Assembly (NCBI GenBank): GCA_022457065.1
Contig: JAJGBQ010000004.1
Coordinates: 4,092,001-4,156,000, forward strand
DNA: 64,000 nucleotides
From: Curvularia sp. ZM96
Lineage: Eukaryota; Ascomycota; Dothideomycetes; Pleosporales; Pleosporaceae
Direction of reading: 5' to 3'
Position numbers and translations under genes: made by a program. The notes beneath the pieces are model-generated. The model did not search any database. It saw only the letters and a list, made by a program, of their open reading frames with translations, and had not been told where the DNA came from. Shown here in pieces: positions 41,960-53,112 of this stretch (its first letter is position 1; every line of letters starts with the position of its first letter).

Positions 41960-44704
41960 TATGAGTATCGTTTGCCGGTTGCAAAGGAAGCTACTCCTCT
42001 AGAAAGGCAGGGCATGCTGTGCAATTTATGTTCGTTGCTAGCTTGCCTAATTCCATGCTGGCTGCAGGTTGCAACTAGGAATGGGCCCAGAGACCGGGAA
42101 TACTACTCCTACCAGCACCACAGCATGCCTGAGCTGCAGCTTACAATCAAAGCCCATCTACAAAGCCTTTTGCGACCTGCTTAATGGAGGCAAGTGGGTG
42201 CATCCACACACGAAGCTGACGCTCCACCCACCAATAGGTAACGGCTGTGGGCCCAGCGGACAAGCACGCGAGCCGTGTTAAGACGTGATAAGCGGCCTTG
42301 GTGAGCTTCAATTCCGGGCCTGCCAAGCCTGCCAAGTGCCACTCGATGATTATTTGATGGAGGATGGGGCAGTTTCTGAGTTGGGAGATGCATTGCGGCA
42401 TATTAGCGCATGTGGGGAGCTGCAGTCGGGGCTAGGTCTACGTCTCCGCGCGTGGTGCGATGCCAGGTTCGAGGGTACCGGGATTTGTGAGCTACACACA
42501 CCATCATGTTTGCCTGGCCTTCCGACGTGTATGGTGAGTGGTACAGATTTGCGTATGATGGTGCTGTACCTGGCCTAACGCACGTTCGAGAGACCGCCAG
42601 GGTTGCTTCGTACGGGGCCCTGGCTCGTTCAGGGATCGCCTTTAATCTTGCCAATCTTGCCAATCATTGCTGATAATGTCTTTACATATCAGGCATACCA
42701 CCCGATTGCAATCCAGGCACGGTGTCATGGCAGAAAGCCACAAACAGGCGAAGCCGATCGACAGACTTTCTGCTGAATCGCATTCTCCCTCCGAGGAGTT
42801 TTCGCACGTGTTTCAGTCGATACGCGTGGATGTGTTTGTTTCTTCCATGGCCTCGGTCACGATCCTTGGCTGCCCGGACAACAACGGAAGCTATGCCAAA
42901 AGACATGGTCTCCATAATGTTTCCTAGTAGAGTCCGCTCATCCTGGACATGTTCACTGATATCATAATCGGCCGGCCGAGGTTCCTGTTCTTAACGCACC
43001 TGCCATCAAACTCAGGTGCCTGGCTTACCGTCCTCTTTCGCTGGGCCTTGTCAGATAGCCGACCAAAACTGGCCTGGCTTTGAAATCTTTTTATGGATGC
43101 CGTTTAGAGAGAGAGAAAGCAAGAATGCGCCTTCTATTGATGAACGGCTGATCGGTAGAGTACCGCAGAATGAGCTCCCGGCCATCTCTTGCACGCAATG
43201 CATTTTGCGTATAATGATCTTATCGCGCTTCGCCGTGTCCTGGTGTTGTCATATGCTTCGTCAGGAAAGACGCCGTGGCGCTTTAGAAAGTAACCATTGA
43301 GAATGTTGGCAGGTAGGAGGTAGGCTGTTCTCCAGGCCTGACTATGACGAAACCAAAATGATCCTGAAAAGTCTGGCGGAGTGCGACCTCATTGCATCGC
43401 AGCATACTGCTATTCTTTCTCAACCATTGAGGTTCTGAGTGGAATGCCCCAAAACAACTCTTGTCTAAATTACCCCGTTCTAGGGTGTCTGGTCCGAAGC
43501 ACTCGGATATGGCCTTGTTTAAGATCTACTGACGACTTAAGCTCTACGCAATAAGGTGGCTCGAGGAGCTAGCAAACATTAGCATTACAAAAATCGACAG
43601 CAATTGCGAAATCAGTGCTTTAGTCACTTCTAGAAGAGATGACATCACTACCGTTAATAATTCGAGCTGTTTTAACGTTGTTCTGGAACACTGGCAGCAG
43701 GCCCAGAACCGCTTCTAGTCTTTCGGCATACCATAGCGGTTGAAGAGCACCCAAGATACACCCGCAGTAGATCGACAGAGAAAGCATTATGAGTTACAAC
43801 AAAACCAAAAGCTGACATATCAGCAGATACAGTAAAACAGCACAGGAAGTGACATTGCTGAACGGGGTTACCAAGGTACTTGCGCTAAACCGCTTTTGCA
43901 TCTAGCTAGGACGTGATGGGATCAAAGACGAGAAGCTGAACCTTCAGAGGTGCAGAGAGTATTGCATACATGATATTTGGATCTAAAAATTTCCAGATTG
44001 TGTTCCGTAACTTCTGGGTGTCTAGGTTTTCTCTACATTTACAAATAAGCTGTGATGTATTGCCCGCGACAAAAACCCTTAAAGTTATATCCGAACATTC
44101 GAAGTATACGAACCGTTCCTGCATACACTGCCACTGGGCCAAGATGGAATTGCATAACGGCCGTGGGACGCTCAACGGCTGCGGCCCGTAGACCTGCGTA
44201 ATCATCCCTGTACCCATCTATTGGAGCTTTAGCTCGACCTATCACTACCAAGGATGTGCATAGCCTTCACCGTTCTGGGTGAACAGACTGGAGAATATGA
44301 GCCAGGCAGACCCACAAGTTCATCACGAGGTACATTTACTCGGGCCATGAGTGGCAGCTTGCCAAGACCCACCGCCCCGTTAACCACCCACCCGGATTGC
44401 GGTCCCATAACCATGAGCATAAGATTTGCCGTGATAAAAGAGATGTTATCTCGATCTGCATAAGCATGATGGTTATATCAACTTTCTGAAATTCTGCGTA
44501 ACATTCACTTCGATTCATGAACCAATACTGCTGTGCCATTTCCTTAGATGGGTTTCACTAAACATCATGTACCGTCAAGACAGGGTTTAGCACTTTTATT
44601 ATGATCCAGTGAGTACTTGAAGTTTCACTAAAGGACTTCACTGACAGCCTATGAATACTTTGCTGCAATCCACATGATACTTTGGTCCTTGTAACAGCCT
44701 TTCT
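41960..44704. other. 2.7-kb region without a recognised gene
   Basis: Upstream of the aminopeptidase and downstream of the sugar transporter. No ORF over about 105 codons and none with a motif. A nine-base unit AATCTTGCC is repeated twice in tandem at 42644-42661. AT-rich toward 43300-44250. Could include decayed mobile DNA, but no terminal repeats or transposase remnants were identified. Confidence 0.45.
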
Positions 44705-46562
44705 CTACTCGTCGTCCGTCGCCTCGATGACAGTCTTGGACCACTTACGAGCGGGGACATGGCGGTGGAACAGAATGTCAATCTCACGGTAAGATCGGTT
44801 CTTCATCTCTGGCAGCCAGATGTATGCCATGACGAAGCAAACGAAACCAGTTCCGGCCCAAACATAACCGCACTTGCCACCGAGATTTGCCTCCTGTACT
44901 GGGTTAGCAATTGTCCTATAAAAGGCTCAAAGGATGGCAGATCTTACATCAGGGTTGAGCATGTAACTCGAAAGGAAAATGCAGGGAATGTTGACGGCAT
45001 AGTAGCAACCACGTCCAATACCGGTTGTCAGGGGCCTGAGACGAATGGCAGATGTTTCTCCGATAATGACCCAGGAAGCGGGAGCAGGACCCAAGGTGAA
45101 GAGCACAGAGACGATAAGACCAAGGGAAGCCTGTGCTAGCGAGGCCGCCCTCTTAATAGCCTCGGTTGGCTGACCAACAGAGGCAGCAATACCTAGGGCG
45201 ACGAGGAAGCCTACGTTGATGAGAGAGCCCCACACGTAGATGGTGCGTCGGCCGAGGTACGAGGTCAAGATCCAGGAGAGCATGACAAAGATCATTTGAA
45301 GAGCTGATGTGATCAGGCCAAGAGCGAATGCAGTATCCACCGACATGCCAGCCTCTGTGAGATAATTAGTACATACTTTCGTCTATGATTGTCGCGATTA
45401 TGGAGACTTACGCTCAAAGAAGTAGACGGCCTGGTTGGCGATGAGGTTACCAGTCAAGTTCTGTGCAGCGTACACACCGCATACAATGAGAGTTCGGTAG
45501 CGATCAACACCCCTGAAGAGTTCGAAGATGCTGGGGTCCTTGACTGATTTCTCGAGTTCAATGGTACGGCGCATCATAGCAACAGCCTCGCCGGTGTTGA
45601 GCTTCGATTTGCGTCCAAGACGTCCAACCGACTTCTCAGCCTCTTCGTAACGGCCCTTGCGAGTCAACCACCAAGGTGACTCTGGTGCCAAGAAGATGAG
45701 AATGGCAAGGGGAGTTGGGAACATCCATTGAAGCGCAATAGGAATTCTAGTTACTTTGTCAGCGAATGAATTCAGTTCAAAAGCTGCATTACGTACCTGA
45801 AGGCGTCCTGGGAGAGCTGTTTGTTGTATTTGTAGGTGACGCCACCGACAATGATAGAGCCGATGGCCCAGAACATTTGCAACATCTGAGTAGCGGGGGC
45901 TCTCAGCTGAATTGGCGTAATCTCACTGCAGTACGCTGGGGCGTTTGCGATGAAGATACCCCATGGAATACCCTCGAGAAGCTGACTGACAAACATGACT
46001 GGCAGCGAATCGGCAAAGTAGAAGATGAAGATGAAGGCGTTCAACAGCATGAGTCCACCGATGGTCGCCCAGCGATATCCGATGCGACTGGTAATGGGAC
46101 CAGCGATACAGACGCCAATGATTGCACCGACTGGTCCACCCATTTGGAGCGCAGACTGCCAGCTGGCTACGATGACAAACTTGTCTTTGACGGGGCTGTA
46201 GACACCATATCGGTTTGCAAAGGCGGGAAGAGCGATAAAGTTGCCCATGAGGAAGACACAGTAGGATTCCATGATCTGAACATGGCGTTAGCTTCAGATT
46301 CTGTTATGGAAGATGGCGTCTGCGGGGTCAGAAGGGGGTGGTGACTGACAATTGTGCAAGACATGACAAAGGCCCATATGGCAGCCATGGGGTATTCCTT
46401 GACCGCCTGTGGCACTCCCATGTTGTGCTCTGCATTTTCTGCCTCGATGGCAGCCGCCTTGTTGTGCACGGCCTGGGCCTTCTCGTCTATGTCGACGTTG
46501 GACATGGCCTTCTCGACGTGTGCGTCGGCGCCATACGGCTTTGAATCGATGTGATCACCCAT
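44705..46562 (-). CDS. MFS sugar transporter (alpha-glucoside permease-like)
   Basis: Five exons (46562-46350, 46275-45797, 45746-45412, 45354-44948, 44893-44705) encode 540 aa; introns are 50-74 bp. A cytosolic tail of about 60 residues precedes 12 TM helices. Sugar-porter marks: SRIGYRWATIGG after TM2, EGIPWGIFIANAPAYCSEITPIQLRA (TM4 and loop with the conserved E/R), the central PESPWWLTRKGRYEEAEKSVGRLG signature, SYLGRRTIYVWG after TM8, and the end block WLPEMKNRSYREIDILF. These fit the fungal maltose/alpha-glucoside:H+ symporters (MAL61/AGT1 group) at the plasma membrane; sugar specificity is inference. The stop TAG is at 44705-44707, read after adding a 189-bp last exon that a plain ORF scan misses. 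Confidence 0.93.
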
Positions 46563-46660
46563 ACTTGCAGATGTGAACCGACACAACCAGAGTGTGTGGT
46601 GTAAGAGAGGGGTGCAGGGAATGGGAAGCAAGAGCGACCGTCACTGGCAATGCCCTCACT

Positions 46661-46668
46661 TTTAAATA
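46661..46668 (-). promoter_or_regulatory. TATA-like element of the sugar transporter gene
   Basis: TATTTAAA on the minus strand, about 100 bp upstream of the transporter start at 46562. Two SYGGRG motifs of the CreA carbon-repressor type lie just upstream (46695-46700 minus, 46719-46724 plus). All are short, so chance occurrence is quite possible. Confidence 0.35.
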
Positions 46669-49600
46669 AAGCGTCTATCAGCAAGGGCCCATTCCCCCGG
46701 AGTAAGGCATACCGGCATCTGGGGTCTGTGGTTTACTCACAACATTCCATCAATCAGATCCATCTGGCTATCAAACTGGTCTGACGCCAACCAGCCGCCC
46801 CCGTGTGATTCGACTGTCACGAGCTTATTCTCGAGGGCTCCTACTTGGCGATGCTTTGGTTAGCCGCGTTGAAACCACCGGGAAAACCCAGATGCAGAAA
46901 GGTGCCCTGACGGTGGCTGATTCTTGTTGGCCCAAGCCGTCGTATTGCAACTTAGCAGCCTATCAAGCCCCCGGTCGTGGAGCCCCGTCCAACGTTACCC
47001 CATCCCCGCACGCGACTGAATTTATCCGGCCCCGCTGAAGCTTGAATTGTGCGGGTTGCCCACACTTTCTCCCCGGACCTTCGTTTTTGCACCTGCGATG
47101 GTTGCAACGCCGCGCCTGACCCCCGCCCGTTTCCACTCACATGGTTCTTTGGGCCAAGACAGTCACCGCTGCACATCGCTACTGCGATGAGCACGGCGGT
47201 TGTATATATACTAACACTTTCGCCAGCATGCGGCGCTGCCGTATGGATTACCACATCGTTGTCGTCAGGTTTGACAGTACGCCACTCACGCCACCTCTAG
47301 CTCGTAGCGGTGCATACCAAGCTGTTCTCCGTAAGCCATCCGTCTGCGCGGGCACTGATCCATTACCCGGCACGGAACAGGCGCCTGCCCCGCGAAGACG
47401 CCAACCTTCGGTGTATTATTCCGCGAGATGAACACCAGCCGCCTGTCGACCGTTTGGCGAGAACTCAGGAGGCGCGACACGCCAACAAACGCCAGTGCTT
47501 CGGATTTGTGTCCTGGATACGAGAAACCATTCGCCTCGAGATTTTTATCCACTGGTCAGGTGCCCGGGTGAAACTTGCAGGATGCTGCCATCTCTGTTTC
47601 TAGACCCTGCACTTACCATTGCACTCGCTAGTGTCCTGCACGCAAATGCACAAACTTTGCTACAACTGGCTACTTTCCCGATGACCTGGTACGAGCCAGT
47701 GGCCTGGGCCTGGCAGTTGTGGGTGTCCCCAACCTAACAGACGATCTCTCCGCGTCTCCACGTCTCCACGATTTAACTTCCCCATCAAAACTCTACTAAC
47801 TTTCAGGACGGACCTATCCACGTTTGTCGGTCAGGCTCCTCGTTCTCTGATCTAGTTGATTTAATGCGTGTTGTTTGCTACAGATACAGGACCGGTAACC
47901 TCTTAATACTCGACACGATGACGCGGGAAATACGCATGTGGATTGCACCAATCCCGCACCGCGCTAGATGAGAAATACTCCAAAGGATATTAAAACCGTA
48001 CAATTGATTCTGGCAGTACATATACAGCTGGGAAACCACGTGTGTAACACTAGGAAAGAAGTCCACACGGCAGACAGCGATGACGATGCAGCTGTGATGC
48101 AAAATATTGATCACATTACGAGCCAACAGGAAACAACACAAGTAGCTTGTGTAGCCAGGACAAATTTCAACACAATCGTCTGCGAAGGGCCTCTGAGCAT
48201 GTACACAATGCGACGTGCGCAAACGGGAGGCCGTGAACAGAGAGCTCACTCAAAGCAGCCGCGTCTTGCGGAATTTTGAACACGAAAGTGAATCCCGGCC
48301 CGCATTTTTGCAGAATGGTCTCGACGATCTGCGCGCTCCGTCGTCTCCTCATGCTTCCATCTCAAGCTGGTCTTCTGTCGTTCCTATGCGCCAGGAGCCC
48401 AAACGCCATGTACCTTCGTTTCGATCGTATCGTGTCAATCCTTGGCTAATTTTGCGACCAGTCTTTTTTCTTGCCTTGGTTCACATTTGACAGCGCTCCA
48501 GACCTTCTCGAGATATTTGCTCTATTGAGCCAGGCGGTTTAGCGAGTCATTTACCTCGCACTTGCGCGGGATGTAGCTGCGGCAGTATTAGAGATCTTGA
48601 GTCTCAGTAACGTGTAGGTCCAAGGATAACTTACAGTTCTACAAGCTCTCTGCGTTCGTTCTCCATTGTGGCGAAATGTGGATTCTTTTCGTCGGCTCCG
48701 GTCAAGGTCAGCGACACGACATACCTCTGAACGTCAACACTCACGTAGAATATAGAAAGTGTATAAATATCCAGAATATAATCACTTGCTATTTTGCAAT
48801 CACTAGGTGTGAATCGGTCAGCGATATGGTCTGTGTGTTGTTATATCCATCTGGTTGTGCTCTTCATATTTCTGCTCTGCAACTACAATATTACGATTCT
48901 GCCAAGTCTAGAGGGCAGTGGTGATTGGCCATCCTTCACTGACTAGGAAGCATGTAGTTGACTCCTTATCGTGCAAGACAAAAGACCATGCAGCAAGGTC
49001 TAGAACATGGTGAGATATTTGATAAGTCGTTTATTAGATTCGGACGTTCTAGTTCTCAACAAGCTCTATTAAACTGCATATCGAAGCTGATAGACCTGCT
49101 TGTAGCCAAGGACCCTTGGATGTTAAGTGCTGACTGAACAGTGATCGTTCAATCAGAGGTGCGATTCGAACCAGGCAAAGCCAGCCTGACAACTACAGAG
49201 CAAAAGGAACAGGACAGAGATAACAAACGGCAAGAAAGCTTTGCTGTAGTGGTAGGATATACGGTAACTAAGCCTATTGGCCTACCTATGACCCCGCACG
49301 TCGTATAAAAAAGCCAGATTAGGCAATGCAGCAACTCACACTAACAGCAAGCCACTCAGCCAGGACGCGTGTATGTTTCTGCAAAACGAATGCAGGAGGC
49401 ACTGACAAAACGGCAATTCTGTAATTCACTTCTCCTCTGTTGCCAACCAATCTCAGGCTGACGGCATATGCGAAGCTGCCTTGAGATTGTACGACTTATA
49501 TTGTTGTCTTTTGATGAACGGGCCGCAATTTCGGGACCTTGAGAGCAGCATCCTGCATGTTTGTATACACAAGAACACGAATCAACATCTCTGCGATGGA

Positions 49601-49742
49601 GGCAGCATTCTCAAGCCAAGTGAGGTCGAGTGGGGGAGATCTTGTAGGCAAATCGCAACCCTTATATCCTGAGCTCCTTAGCCAAACCTAAACTCCAAAC
49701 CCTACGATATCACTATTGCTGAAATCTGAAGAAGCGATGACA

Positions 49743-49776
49743 GACCTTTACTGATCGTCTCAGTAAACTGAAGGTC
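49743..49776. repeat. Imperfect inverted repeat / hairpin
   Basis: Perfect eight-base arms TTTACTGA (49747-49754) and TCAGTAAA (49760-49767) around a five-base loop; the outer bases GACC and GGTC (49743-49746, 49773-49776) also pair after a bulge. Located in the gene-free AT-rich block. Confidence 0.6.
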
Positions 49777-51372
49777 AGCAGATTGAGACTTGCACGTTAG
49801 CTAGAGCACCCCAAATGGAATTAATCCAAGAACAAAAACCACGGTCGAAAGATACTGCGGGCTTGGAATTGTCTGGACAAAGCAGTGCATTATCGACATT
49901 GACACTGTTCTTTTTTAGGACACACATTCTGCATACCACCGCCTAATAGCCCATACGTATCTCATGACTCCATATCCAGGAACAGCATCCATAGGTGACC
50001 AGGACACAGGCCAGGTCGTCTGGTTTCTTTACAAGCATCCGACGTCAGTTGTTACTCAATGCCTTAGTAACAAAAGGCCAATGTCACAAGCATGATTTGC
50101 ACAAAAGACCATTTCGAGCTCCAAAGGCTGAAAATGATGACTGGATTCGAGTTTCTGCAGCATCTGGGCTGAACAAGAGATGACACCAGTGCTGATGAGC
50201 TTAAAAATCACCGACATGAGAGGAACAGGTATGTCAAGAAGATAGATAAAGGAGTAGCAACATGCATCGGCTACAATGAATGGAAAACACTCGCTGGAGG
50301 GCGAAAAAGCGAAGTTGAACTCAAGAATGAGACGATGGCGCTGAACTACATGGTTGGGAAGCATATTGCTATGCGGGGGTTGAAAGTTAAAAGTATACAT
50401 TGTATGCGGTTCAGGTATGAAAGAAAGCAAATGAGAAACTTTCGTATTTGTGCACTCGTATTCACGACCACGTTACAACTGGAAGGTGTAAATGCTGGTT
50501 CTATGCATGCGACAAAACTGCCAGGACGATTCGCAGCGACACCCAAAGTATGAACCTCCACGCTCTCATGATGATCGTCTTCATCGACACAGCAAATTTT
50601 GTCTCGGGTTTTCCTTCGGCATGCCCCCATTTTCCAGCCAAAAGCTCCAGGCGGTACGCTAGTGTCAAGGTCCTGCAAAGTTGGGAAAGCGTAGAACAGT
50701 GAAAGTAAACCTGGGAAAAATATACGATATTGTGGCAGAATCACTTACTACCTGCCCCCCATTCGTCTATCAAAAAGTACTCAGACCCAAAAGCAAAAAG
50801 CATACCGGAAGTATTCTCAATTCACCGCTTCCCCTCCCATCACCTCGTTCGTGTCAAGACTAACTCACGCCTTGGGTGCCCCATGATGTTTCCATCACCT
50901 TTAATTACTTGCGACAGACTCCAAGGAACGATGTTAGTCGTTGCAAAAAAAAGAAGTCTATGCAGCGGTTTTTCTCTGTGTATTTCCAAGGATGGTGGAA
51001 GGAAATGATGGTCAAGCATTGAGAGATGGCATGTATAGAGAGTTAGTTTTGGGATGCTCGAAAAGCAAGAGGAGAGGGATGTATGGGGAAAAGAGCTATT
51101 TTTTGTGCTATAGATTCCCTGCATAAATGCGTGATTAAGAAATCGCAACATAGGCAAGGGGAAAAAGGCAAAGATGTGTGAAACAGCACGAACTCAGCGA
51201 GGGCGTTAGGACGGAAAAGTGTGGATCCAATTCATGGATAGTTAATTGCAATGATAGCATGTCGTGTCAGAACCAAGTCAAGTCTTGCTAGCAAAAGCCG
51301 TTTCGTAAATGTGACACCTCAAACTCCCAATACACCAAAAAAAAGCCATTCTCAACGATTGCTAACTATGGC

Positions 51373-52132
51373 TCAGTTTCTCAGAGCGCGCAGCCTCTCG
51401 GTAAAAGCCTCCTCTTCCTGCTCGGTAGGGCCGACCTTTGTCTTTGCTGGCGTGGCCTCTTGTAGGTCTTGTTGTAGGTCGATGCCAGCCTTGTCTGCTG
51501 CCTGGGCCATGAGGCGGTCGACGTCTTCCTGGGGGGTGCCAACAGCCGTGGCAGAAGAGGTAATGTCCTGGTAGAGTTCAGTTGCGGAGTCGACGTTCTC
51601 GAATTGTTTCTCAAAGTCGACCATGACTGCGGCAATCTATGGCAATGTTAGCACAAGGCTGGAGGCCCAAGGTGCGACTATAAGGGTAACCTACCCGCTC
51701 GGGACTCATCGACTTCATGGCCACGTCCAGACTCCGGTTGACCTTCATCATGTTGCCTGTGATTTGGCGCATGGTAACAGCGGTTTGTACGCGACCGGCT
51801 ACGGCGTCGACGCGCGAGGCGAGCTGCAGGAGGTTGAGCTTCTCGTTCTGTTTGCGAATGGCGTTTCCGGCGTAGATGCGAGCAATGTCGTTGTGGCCCT
51901 GCTTCATGGCCTGAAGAGTATCAGCATGTGGCTGGTTAGGAAACAGGACCTGCTGTTCTCGTACCTTTTCCAGCTTGGCCTTTTCGGCCTGCTCCTCCTT
52001 GCCGGCTTTGAGCGCCTGCCGGTTCAGCGACTTGGCTGTGAACTAGGCAATGTCAGGCGGCTGGCTTCTAGCAGTAAAGGGGCGGTGCGGGCCCACCTTG
52101 AGGTTGAAGAGCGCATTTTCGAGGCCAGACAT
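51373..52132 (-). CDS. DID2: ESCRT-III-associated protein DID2/CHMP1
   Basis: Four exons (52132-52097, 52042-51965, 51910-51695, 51636-51373; introns 54-58 bp, all phase 0) encode 197 aa, close to yeast Did2. The first exon is 36 bp (MSGLENALFNLK). The Snf7-type helical core follows: FTAKSLNRQALKAGKEEQAEKAKLEKAMKQGHNDIARIYAGNAIRKQNE (basic hairpin), then QITGNMMKVNRSLDVAMKSMSPERIAAVMVDFEKQFENVD. The C-terminus EEEAFTERLRALRN fits a MIM1 helix that binds the MIT domain of the Vps4 ATPase. Role from family knowledge: recruits Vps4 to disassemble ESCRT-III on endosomes in multivesicular body sorting. All splices restore conserved sequence, so the model is firm. Confidence 0.95.
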
Positions 52133-52567
52133 GGCGGGTAGTGGAAGTACTGCAGGGGGCTGTGGGGGTGTGGGTAGGAGTCGGTCTTTGGGGAGATGGG
52201 CAGGTGTGTATGGGTGTAGGTGGGATGCGGCGACTACGGGCCAGGGCTACGCGGGGGTTGGCGGCCCACGCGCCCCGACGTCATTGGCCGCAACGGGTGC
52301 GCGCGCGCTGTACTGTAATCGGCGCGCATTCACAAAAATAAAAGCAGCAGGCAGAGGATGAACAAGTCAGGATGGTGGTAAATTCATGGCCATGTATGCG
52401 CCGCGGTGCAGCCCCGCTGCACACTGAAGCGCGCTGGAAAACGCCTAGCCTTATGCATAGAAAAAAGGTGCGCCCAAACGCCATGCCTGCATCTCACCAT
52501 GTCCACGCCCAAACGCCATGCAACCGAGCCCGTTATTCATACAGAAGTGCTTTCAAGAACCAGTGCC
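52133..52567. other. Spacer between DID2 start and NC2-beta stop
   Basis: 435 bp; both neighbours lie on the minus strand, so this holds the DID2 promoter and the NC2-beta 3' UTR. G-rich near 52140-52210. Includes the direct repeat at 52471-52521. Confidence 0.55.
52471..52521. repeat. 16-bp direct repeat with 35-bp spacing
   Basis: CGCCCAAACGCCATGC occurs at 52471-52486 and again at 52506-52521, just past the NC2-beta stop. A 14-base match to the same motif lies at 48397-48410. Confidence 0.75.
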
Positions 52568-53112
52568 TCATTGCGATGGCGCGTTAAACTTGCTCGTCGC
52601 CGTCTTGAAGAGCTCCTCCTGGGCAGCAATGAGCTGTTCCTCGGTCATGCCGCTTTGTTCGATCTTGGTCTGCTTCTTCTCCCGGTTCTACCCCACGTTA
52701 GCGGCGCGGACACTTTTGCACATGACAGGGCCAGCGCATACCTGCTGCTGCTTCTTGTAGTCTTGGGCGACATCGAGAATGGCGGGCACGTAGTCACCAA
52801 AGTCGAGCTCTTCGAGGGCGGCCTTGACGTGCTCGCAGGCGATGGTCTTCTTGGCGTCCTTTTCGGCGATTTCGTTGGCCTCGGAGGAAATGAGGGTGAT
52901 GAACTCGACGCAGCATTCAATCAGGAGGTCTCGGGAGTCTTTGGCGAACGTCATGCCAGGTTCGCTGGCGAGGATGTCTTGGACAATCTTTTGGACCGTC
53001 GCTGTCGCGCGCGTTAGCCATGGGCTGCGGGGGGACGGACAAAGGGCAAGCAAGACGACGTACCCTTTGGCAGCGACAGGTCGTCGTTGCCGCCAAACTC
53101 GCGATCAGACAT
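52568..53112 (-). CDS. NCB2: Negative cofactor 2 beta (DR1) histone-fold subunit
   Basis: Three exons (53112-53064, 53001-52742, 52687-52568; introns 62 and 54 bp) encode 142 aa. The histone fold runs about 12-100: LSLPKATVQKIVQDILASEPGMTFAKDSRDLLIECCVEFITLISSEANEIAEKDAKKTIACEHVKAALEELDFGDYV in three helices. A short basic/Gln linker (YKKQQQ, NREKKQTKIEQSGMTEEQLIAAQEELF) follows, as in NC2-beta. With NC2-alpha it binds TBP on promoter DNA and blocks entry of TFIIA and TFIIB, acting as a global repressor and at times an activator. The acceptor and stop were placed by extending past the poly-Gln to a final exon that ends at 52568. DID2 lies 435 bp downstream on the same strand. Confidence 0.95.

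Larger units (their letters stand above)
46563..51372. other. 4.8-kb region without a recognised gene
   Basis: The longest gene-free stretch of the window, between the sugar transporter promoter and the 3' end of DID2. GC-rich to about 47.8 kb, then clearly AT-richer to 51.3 kb. ORFs of up to 132 codons (for example 50346-50744 and 47878-48249, minus) have no motif. Contains the hairpin at 49743-49776. No transposase, reverse transcriptase or long terminal repeat was recognised. Confidence 0.5.

Noticed and set aside
42460..42490. Another GGTTCGAGG tRNA-like box
   Set aside because: No paired stems around it.
49150..49200. tRNA-like T-loop (GGTTCGAATC on the minus strand)
   Set aside because: The flanking bases do not form a T-stem, and no acceptor, D or anticodon arm can be drawn.
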